Assembly (NCBI RefSeq): GCF_963576675.1
Contig: NC_088915.1
Location: 6,329,001-6,393,000 of the forward strand
Length of the DNA: 64,000 nt
Source: Euphorbia lathyris
Taxonomy: Eukaryota; Streptophyta; Magnoliopsida; Malpighiales; Euphorbiaceae
Reading direction: 5' to 3'
Shown here: positions 57,756 through 64,000 of the stretch, in pieces
Layout of the letters: every line of letters begins with the position of its first letter
Numbering within the stretch: the stretch's first letter is position 1
Notes under the pieces: generated by a model
Seen by the model: the letters and a program-made list of their open reading frames with translations, nothing else
Told to the model about the DNA's origin: nothing
The model's database searches: none
Position numbers and translations under genes: made by a program

Positions 57756-58169
57756 CCGAAACTGTATCTTATCTATGAGGCTTATAAGGTCAGGGGCCTA
57801 CCTGTGTCCGACCATGGGAGGCGCCCACGATATGGAGCTCAACGTGGGGTCCTGAGCGTTAACTTTACCTCAAACCGTAAGTCATATTCTCATACCAACA
57901 TCAACGCCATTGCTGCCAATGGTGCACCCTATTATGGCGGATACTTTCCGGGCAAGACAGACTACGGGAGAGACAGAGCATCGTTCCTGTGCATATATGA
58001 ACCCAATCTGACCTCCTATGAGTTTGCCACGCTCTGTCAGTATGGGGACCTTGGATCTCTTCGAGTTGTCTCCCAACGGTTGAACCGTAACAGCTTTGTA
58101 GAGCATCTGAAGAACGTGTGTAGGTGTATACTGGCTACCGCTGGTAGAAGAGGAGAAGACGAATCATGA
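57756..58169 (+). CDS. Unknown exon-like ORF in the left arm of L1
   Basis: After a T-rich stretch and TTCAG (57751-57755), a frame is open from 57756 (PKLYLIYEAYKVRGLPV) to TGA at 58167-58169, about 137 codons, with no ATG near the start. It therefore looks like a last exon taken from a host gene. Composition is normal, with several Tyr/Gly pairs (PYYGGYFPGK) and a basic end. I do not recognise the family. The inverted copy at 58890-59278 has small deletions (2, 9 and 16 nt) and a stop, so only this copy is open. Confidence 0.4.
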   Translation, partial: PKLYLIYEAYKVRGLPVSDHGRRPRYGAQRGVLSVNFTSNRKSYSHTNINAIAANGAPYYGGYFPGKTDYGRDRASFLCIYEPNLTSYEFATLCQYGDLGSLRVVSQRLNRNSFVEHLKNVCRCILATAGRRGEDES

Positions 58170-58270
58170 TTAATTACTGTTTTCTTTTTTGATGAAACAT
58201 GTTACATAAAATTACTGTTTTCTTTTTTTTGTTGATGAATGAACCATACATTTTGAAATTGGTCTTATCT

Positions 58271-58350
58271 TATGGCCTCAAGTTTTAGCTCTTTATGGGC
58301 TTCTATGCATTATGGCCTCAAGTTTTAGCTCTTTATGGGCTTCTATGCAT
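58271..58350. repeat. 41 bp tandem duplication in the left arm
   Basis: 'ttatggcctcaagttttagc...' occurs twice here, once in the right arm. Confidence 0.85.
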
Positions 58351-58889
58351 TTGCTGCAGGCAACATATTGATCAAATAGCATCAGATCTACTGACACAAG
58401 CTATAGTACTTATTTTCTGATATTCATAATTTGTCTCGAAACACAAACCATTTAACAAGTTTTTGCCATAAATTGATCTGACCCTTAGGTTATTACATCT
58501 GTTGTTGTTTTTTTGGCTTGTGACATTCCTCATGCTTGAAGAGGAGTATCCAAATTCATAGCTTCAACACCTGAGGAATGTCACAAGCCAAAAAAGCAAC
58601 AACAGATGTAATAACCTAAGGGCCAGATCAATTTATGGCAAAAACTTGTTAAACTGTTTGTCTTTCGAGACAAATTATGAATATCAGAAAATGAGTACTA
58701 TAGCTTGTGTCAGTAGATCTGATGCTATTTGATCAATATGTTGCCAGCAAATGCATAGAAGCCCATAAAGAGCTAAAACTTGAGGCCATAAGATAAGACC
58801 AATTTCAAAATGTATAGTTCATCCATCAACAAAAAAAAAAGAAAACAGTAATTTTATGTAACATGTTTCATCAAAAAAGAAAACAGTAA

Positions 58890-59278
58890 TTAATCATGAT
58901 TCGTCTTCTCCTCTTCTACCAGCGGTAGCCAGTATACACCTACACACGTTCTTCAGATGCTCTACAAAGCTGTTACGGTTCAACCGTTGGGAGACAACTC
59001 GAAGAGATCCAAGGTCCCCATACTGACAGAGCGTGGCAAACTCATAGGAGGTCAGATTGGGTTCATATAAGCATATGAACGATGCTCTGTCTTGCCCGAA
59101 AAGTACCCGTCATAATAGGGTGCAGCAATGGCGTTGATGTTGGTATGAGAATGAGTTACGGTTTGAGGTAAAGTTAACACTCAGGCCCCCACGTTGAGCT
59201 CCATATCGTGGGCGTCTCCCATGGTCGGGCACAGGTAGGCCCCTGACCTTGTAAGTCTCATAGATAAGATACAGCTTC
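58890..59278 (-). pseudogene. Broken inverted copy of the unknown ORF
   Basis: Reverse-strand counterpart of 57756-58169. A 2 nt deletion, a 9 nt deletion and a 16 nt deletion between short GACAG repeats shift and close the frame. Confidence 0.75.
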
Positions 59279-60104
59279 GGTTGAAAAAAATGAAGGGTTT
59301 AATTGAATCGTGAAACATGGGTAAAAACCCTTACTATCTAATAAATTCTAAAGAGCGATCAGATCAGGTGCTAAAGCTTATCGTTATCGACTACATAATC
59401 AACCTGGTATGATTAAACTAATTGTATTAATGGTACATCATAACAACAAATAAGGAATCAAAATTAAAAATTTGTTGCATGGCAAAAAAAAATTTAGAGC
59501 AGGAACTTAGAAAGGCAGAAGAGAAGCTCTTGGCTCTTGAAGATATAACCATACTTGTTAAAGGCGAGGCGATAAGGGCAAAATATCGCCTTGAGGCGAG
59601 AAACAAATTAAAAAAACACAAAAAATTAAATTAACTCAACAAAAATTAAAATACATGTAGATTTTATTTTTACACAAAAAAATTAGATTAACTCAAAAAA
59701 TTAAATAATAGTTCTGAGTCTAGTCTTATATTCTAGACTCATAGAGCTATTATTTAATTGTGATGAAATTTTCCACTAGTGTTAACACTTGGCACTGTTA
59801 AATCCAGCCAACACATTGTTACCAGCTACCTCCACTACCACCTACTCACATCATAACAACAAATAAGGAATCAAGATTAAAAATTTGTTGCATGGCAAAA
59901 AAAAATTCAGAGCAGGAACTTAGAAAGGTAGAAGAGATGCTCTTGGCTCTTGAAGATATGGATGTAATAGAGATATAACAGCAAAATTCTGTTGAAAGGC
60001 AAGGAAGTTTACTCAATATTGGAAACTTTTATTGTTTCTTATCATTTATTTGAAATCTCACCCTTGAATCTTCTTTTTTCCCCTTAAAAGTTGCCTAAAA
60101 CGCC

Positions 60105-60430
60105 TCAGATGCAAGAGGCGATCGCCTGGCGAGGTGAGGCGGTCGCCTTTAGCACCTTGCCGCCTTACGAGGCAATGGAAGGATCGCCTTTCACAACTAT
60201 GGATATAACAGCAAAATTCTGTTAAAAGGCAAGGAAGTTTACTCAATATTGGAAACTTTTATTGTTTCTTATCATTTATTTGAAATCTCACCCTTGAATC
60301 TTCTTTTTTCCCCCTAAAACGCCTCAGATGCAAGAGGCGATCGCCTAGCGAGGTGAGGCGGTCGCCTTTAGCACCTTGCCGCCTTACAAGGCAATGGAAG
60401 GATCGCCTGAGGCGATTGCCTTTCACAACT
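60105..60430. repeat. GGCGATCGCC-type palindromic repeats (right arm)
   Basis: Inverse of the left-arm array, two blocks (60105-60190 and 60320-60425). Confidence 0.85.
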
Positions 60431-60459
60431 ATGATTCTACCTATTACACTAGATCGCCT

Positions 60460-61398
60460 TTCATGGTCTATGCTATTCCAGCAAGTGGAATGAAGTTACA
60501 ATTTTGATCAATGAAATGTTGGATAGTAAAGTCGCACTAGACTTAGTTACTTGATCGATCAACTTTGTAAAGAAGGAACTTATCTTCGGAATGACGTTTC
60601 AAAGAGGTTTAGAGCCTAATGTGATCACATACACTTCACTAATAGATGGGAATGGTCTAGACAGACAAATGTGTAAAGTAGATAAAGTGTTTAATGCGAT
60701 GAGGAGGAAAGGCTGTAATCCTAATGTTCAGACTTATAGCATCTTGATTAATTGGTATTGTAAGAGGAAAATGATAGATGTTGCCCGGCATTTTATTAAT
60801 GAAATGCTTCGTGAAGGTTTGATTCCTGATGTTTGCATTTGTAACTCTTTTATACATGGTCTATTCCTTTCAAAAGGGCCTTGGGTAGCCCTAGAGTTTT
60901 CTAAGGAGCTGATTGCACGTGGCTATCTTATGAATACTTCAATTTTGCTATATGGCTTTTGTCAACACAAGTGCATTGATGTTGCGCTATCCTTACTTCA
61001 TGAAATGCAAGTGCACAAGTTGAAGCCTAGCATAGGTACATATAATATCCTAATAGATAGCATGTGCAAGGTTGGAAGACTTGAAGATGCAAAGGAATTA
61101 CTTTCTAGGCTTTTTGATGATGGGTTGCAACCATGTATTTACACCTTTAATAATAATTGGCGGATTTACTAAAGGAGGAAGGTTGGATAAAGCATACAAT
61201 GTCTTTAAGAAAATGGAAGAGAATGGTTGCTCGCCAAATAGGTGCTCTTATAGTGTCATGATCGGCGGATTTCTCCGGCACAATGCTGTATCAAGGGCAG
61301 AAGAACTTATGCATGAGATGCGTGACAAGGGCTTAAGGGTAGTTGACACCACACTTGCGCGGGCAGTGGATACGAATCTCATTCTGAAAGTACTATAA
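60460..61398 (+). pseudogene. PPR gene, 3' part
   Basis: Continues the PPR at 54440: HGLCYSSKWNEV directly after the target duplication. A stop at about 60554 and shifts near 60555 and 60590 follow. The long frame 60591-61172 holds five or so PPR repeats (VITYTSLIDG, VQTYSILINWYC, VCICNSFIHGLF, IGTYNILIDSMCK). A last shift at about 61145 leads to GGFTKGGRLDKAYNVFKKM and SYSVMIGGFLR, ending at 61398. Several independent lesions show it was already decaying or has decayed since the insertion. Confidence 0.85.
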
Positions 61399-61498
61399 CT
61401 TTATATTTGTGGGTATCAAGGTACAATGATGAACTGAACTTTTCTTATCTTGCAATTTCTTTCAAATGTTTTTTTTTTTTTGTTGCAATAAGTTATAT

Positions 61499-61656
61499 GA
61501 GTTTATTAGGGATTGATGAGAATATGGTAGTGGATAGGACAGAGTGGAGGGAGAGAATTTGTGTCGCTGATACGACTTGATTGCACGATTTCATATGATG
61601 GTTCATGTTAGCCGACCCCGAATCATTTCGGGACTAAGGCTTTGTTGTTGTTGTTG
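61499..61656 (+). mobile_element. RTE LINE, extreme 3' fragment
   Basis: 158 bp carrying the last 25 codons and (TTG)n tail of an RTE very like the one at 55444-57387. Perfect 10 bp duplication TAAGTTATAT (61489-61498 and 61657-61666). Confidence 0.9.
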
Positions 61657-62164
61657 TAAGTTATATAACTCAATTTCTTTCAAATGTATTACTTCCATCT
61701 TGTTGTTTGCTAAGCATACTTTGAATGCTCACAATAGATTTTGTGTTCTTTGATTTTGAGTTGCCTTTTCTATTTGGAATTCAACGGACAATAGGCATAG
61801 CTTATGAATATAGTTTAATTGTTTAAGTATTATAGTTCAAGTAAGAGATGGTAAAATGTTATTGTTGTCTTAATGTTGTGCTTATAACAACAATTTAGCC
61901 AACAATAGGGATAAGTGGCCTGTGTTGTACCAACCCTCACATGATTCTGCAACTTCCGAACCCTAGAAAACGAAGCCATGGTTTTTCATCTTCATGTTCG
62001 TTGCTTGGTTTCTTTCTTCTTGTTACCATCAAAGAAATGGTTTTTCTACGTTATTTCCTTCGTTCTTCCCATGTTATCATATTGTTATTGTCGCTTTTGG
62101 GGGTGAAAGGGGCGAAAAATGTAAGTATCTGTTTTTTTTTCTGCGTTTTATCATGAATTCACTT

Positions 62165-62480
62165 CGCAATCGATGGTTTCGCTAAGCTTTGCGAAGAGAA
62201 CGAGCCTGGAAAGTGATGATCTACTTCGTGTATTGATGATTTCGCGACGTTCTGCGAAGAGAAAGAGTCTGAAACGTATGGATCTACCTCGCGAATCTAT
62301 TAGTTCGCGAAGTCTGCGAATAGATCCTTACGTTTCAGACCTCGCAGACTTCGCGAAAAAATCGTTATGCGACGTAGATAGTCACATTTCAGACCTCGCA
62401 GACTTCGCGAAAAAATCGTTATGCGAAGTAAAATCACCTCTTCCCCTGCACATTTACATTCGCATGCTTCGCTAATTTTC
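62165..62480. repeat. TTCGCGAA palindromic array
   Basis: Repeats of 'ttcgcgaagtctgcgaa' and 'cagacctcgcagacttcgcg', partly as direct copies of about 58 bp (62334-62430). More copies at about 62945-63060. 61667-61940 shows nothing recognisable. Confidence 0.85.
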
Positions 62481-62739
62481 ATTTCGCGAATCCAAAATCG
62501 TCATTTTTCATAACTAACACGGTTAATTTTTTCTGTAGATGGTTGAATACGTAACATCCCTTTCTGGAAGGCGGCGTACTGAGCTGCAGGGAAGATGATT
62601 TTCCTTCCTGTATAGGGATGAACTTCCCCAAGATTGACACATTTACTCCTGAAATGATTCGTTAGGAGAGGTTGTGTCAATCTCGGGGTGCACCATGGGA
62701 CACGTCCATCCCATGGTGCCAATCTTGTTAGTAGATTTT

Positions 62740-62920
62740 GATAATGTTATGATTTGAATGTCGTTATTGTGGCAATCTTGTTGTAAATTTTGATAATGTT
62801 AGTAGAGTTCATTGTGGCAATCTTGTTGTAAATTTTGATAATGTTATGATTTGAATGTCGTTATTTGGCAATCTTGTTGTAAATTTTGATAATGTTATGA
62901 TTTTAATGTTAGAATCCGTT
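62740..62920. repeat. Direct repeat 'caatcttgttgtaaattttgataatgtta'
   Basis: Four copies, the last three at spacings of about 55 bp. Confidence 0.8.
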
Positions 62921-62944
62921 GTTGTTTGCCCTTTTTTGTTATAT

Positions 62945-63210
62945 ACCACTTCGCGAATTAGCTTCAAAACACATCCAGGCTTCGCATATGCGAACTAAAT
63001 TCATCAAGCAAACCCAAACATTTACTTCGCAGACTTCGCATAGTATGGAATATGCGAAGTCAGACGGGATGGGGTGAGCCGCGCGTAAATATTGGGGGTA
63101 TTTTTGGTAAGTCACACAAAATGAGTCTAGATATGTAATAGGTTGAGTAAATGGGTTAAATATGTAAATGAGCCTCCCATTTGACCTAGTTTTGTAATTT
63201 TCCCTTGTTT
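62945..63210. mobile_element. Right end of an F-family element (F4)
   Basis: CpG-rich 'cttcgcatatgcgaa' strings, then 'gtctagatatgtaataggttgag' and 'atgtaaatgagcctcccatt' up to 'tttgtaattttccc', the F right arm. The left arm was not found; the array at 62165-62480 may be its interior. Confidence 0.55.
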
Positions 63211-63867
63211 TTTTGGGTTAATCCCAACCCATGTAACAAAAAAAAAAAAAAAAAATACCTGCAATTCTTTTGCCTTTACAGAATTGATGAAATATTTAAT
63301 ATTGTAGGATTTTTAGTAGGGTTGTCAAAAGAGTCGAAACGTTTTATCGAGACAGTTGATCTTCTTATGGAAAAAGATTAGAAGAAAGTTTAATATTTTT
63401 CCTTTCTACGAATGCAGATGAATTTCTATCCTTTATTTCGAAAGTTATAAGCTTTATTAGCAAATGTTGAAAGGGAGAAATTTTGAAAAGTTTAAATTCG
63501 AAAAGTATAATTTGTAATACAATATCTTATATTTGATTTGAAGCAATATGGACTTGAGTCTAGGGGTGTCAATTCGTGTTAGTCGACTGTGTTTATGTCG
63601 TGCTCATTATGGTTGTGTTTTTTTGTGTAGTTCATAGAAGGTGGGACAACTGTAAGCTCGAGTTGTATCTCTTGAGTGGTCGACTGCCTTCTATCTTCAA
63701 GCTGCTGCCCAGACAGCAAAGTCTTAAAGATGAGACAATCTTGGAACCCGAAACACATAACTGAAACTGTTTAGTTCTTCAAGTTTTGGTTAAGATATCA
63801 AAATTCACCCGATGATATTTATTTGGTTGAGATAGCAGAACTTCCATATTAGATTTCTATTTTTAAT
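63211..63867. other. AT-rich stretch
   Basis: No gene. 'taggggtgtcaattcgtgtta' at 63561 resembles a hAT left end without a partner. Confidence 0.4.
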
Positions 63868-64000
63868 GGGATAAGGTGTAAAAATACCCCTAACGTTTAT
63901 AGTTAGGAGCAATTTTACTTTTAACGTGTAAAATTGTGCAATTTTACCCCTAACGTTGCCAGCTAAGAGCAATTTTATCCCTAACGTTGTCAAGTTGGAT
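63868..64000. mobile_element. MITE family I, left end, runs off the window
   Basis: GGGATAAGGTGTAAAAATAC followed by the 'gagcaattttac' repeats of the family. Confidence 0.8.

Larger units (their letters stand above)
54441..60459. mobile_element. Element L1: 6 kb inverted-repeat element splitting the PPR gene
   Basis: TTCATGG stands at 54434-54440 and 60460-60466. The ends begin TTGTGAAAGGCGATC and, in reverse, TGAAAGGCGATC. The left half (54441 to about 58535) is the inverse of the right half (about 58570-60435) apart from an RTE insertion in the left. Each arm contains a second, nested element of the same family (left 54671-57418, right about 59550-60200). Confidence 0.75.

Noticed and set aside
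54441..60430. GGCGATCGCC clusters as bacterial-type (HIP1-like) or foreign DNA
   Set aside because: The repeats are confined to termini of a plant TIR element with target duplications; nothing else looks bacterial.
62173..62482. Frames at 62173-62475 (+) and 62300-62482 (-)
   Set aside because: Caused by the TTCGCGAA repeat array; repeated peptides only.

Overview
This is AT-rich nuclear DNA from a flowering plant, almost certainly a eudicot. That follows from split genes with GT-AG introns, a CYP96A-type cytochrome P450, a DUF1639 gene, PPR and plant-mobile-domain sequences, L1- and RTE-type LINEs, Helitrons, hAT, pogo and Mutator-like elements, tRNA-derived SINEs and an endogenous caulimovirid-like sequence. 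I could not fix the species. Only two host genes look intact in 64 kb: a four-coding-exon DUF1639 gene on the minus strand (19791-22471) and an intronless CYP96A-like P450 on the plus strand (46817-48307). Everything else is mobile DNA, captured gene pieces or broken genes.

Layout. 1-4504 (minus): decayed endogenous pararetrovirus with movement-protein-like, coiled-coil and CCHC regions, cut by three in-frame stops and carrying a nearly perfect 1.05 kb tandem duplication. 4562-7110: two LINE 3' ends. 8316-9315: hAT-like element with a MULE-like MITE inside. 9544-12847: a nest of a hAT-like element holding a Helitron and a pogo/Emigrant-like element, the latter holding another hAT. 13920-17030: unrecognised coding debris, a hAT and an L1-type LINE relic. 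18068-18699: MULE-like element with a GC-rich palindromic core. 19791-23240: the DUF1639 gene. 23499-29644: a large TIR element carrying a broken plant-mobile-domain gene, with three other elements inserted in it. 29857-37480: hAT, MITEs, a palindromic-core element and a Pack-MULE-like element carrying CYP98A-like and CRK-like fragments. 39011-40771: solo LTR. 42-46.8 kb: repeated pieces of the CYP96A promoter cut up by MITEs. 46.8-48.3 kb: CYP96A. 49-53.2 kb: gene-exon relic, SINEs and MITEs. 53757-61398: a PPR gene split by a 6 kb inverted-repeat insertion that contains an RTE retrotransposon and an unknown ORF. 61.5-64 kb: RTE tail, CpG-rich palindromic arrays and the start of another MITE.

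The most unusual theme is a set of TIR elements (called E and F here, 8-11 bp target duplications) whose ends are conserved but whose inner part is a CpG-rich array of short palindromes that differs completely from member to member. A third family (L) carries arrays of a GGCGATCGCC-type palindrome. The insertion order can be read directly from target-site duplications in several places. All family assignments are from reading the sequence by eye; no search was run.
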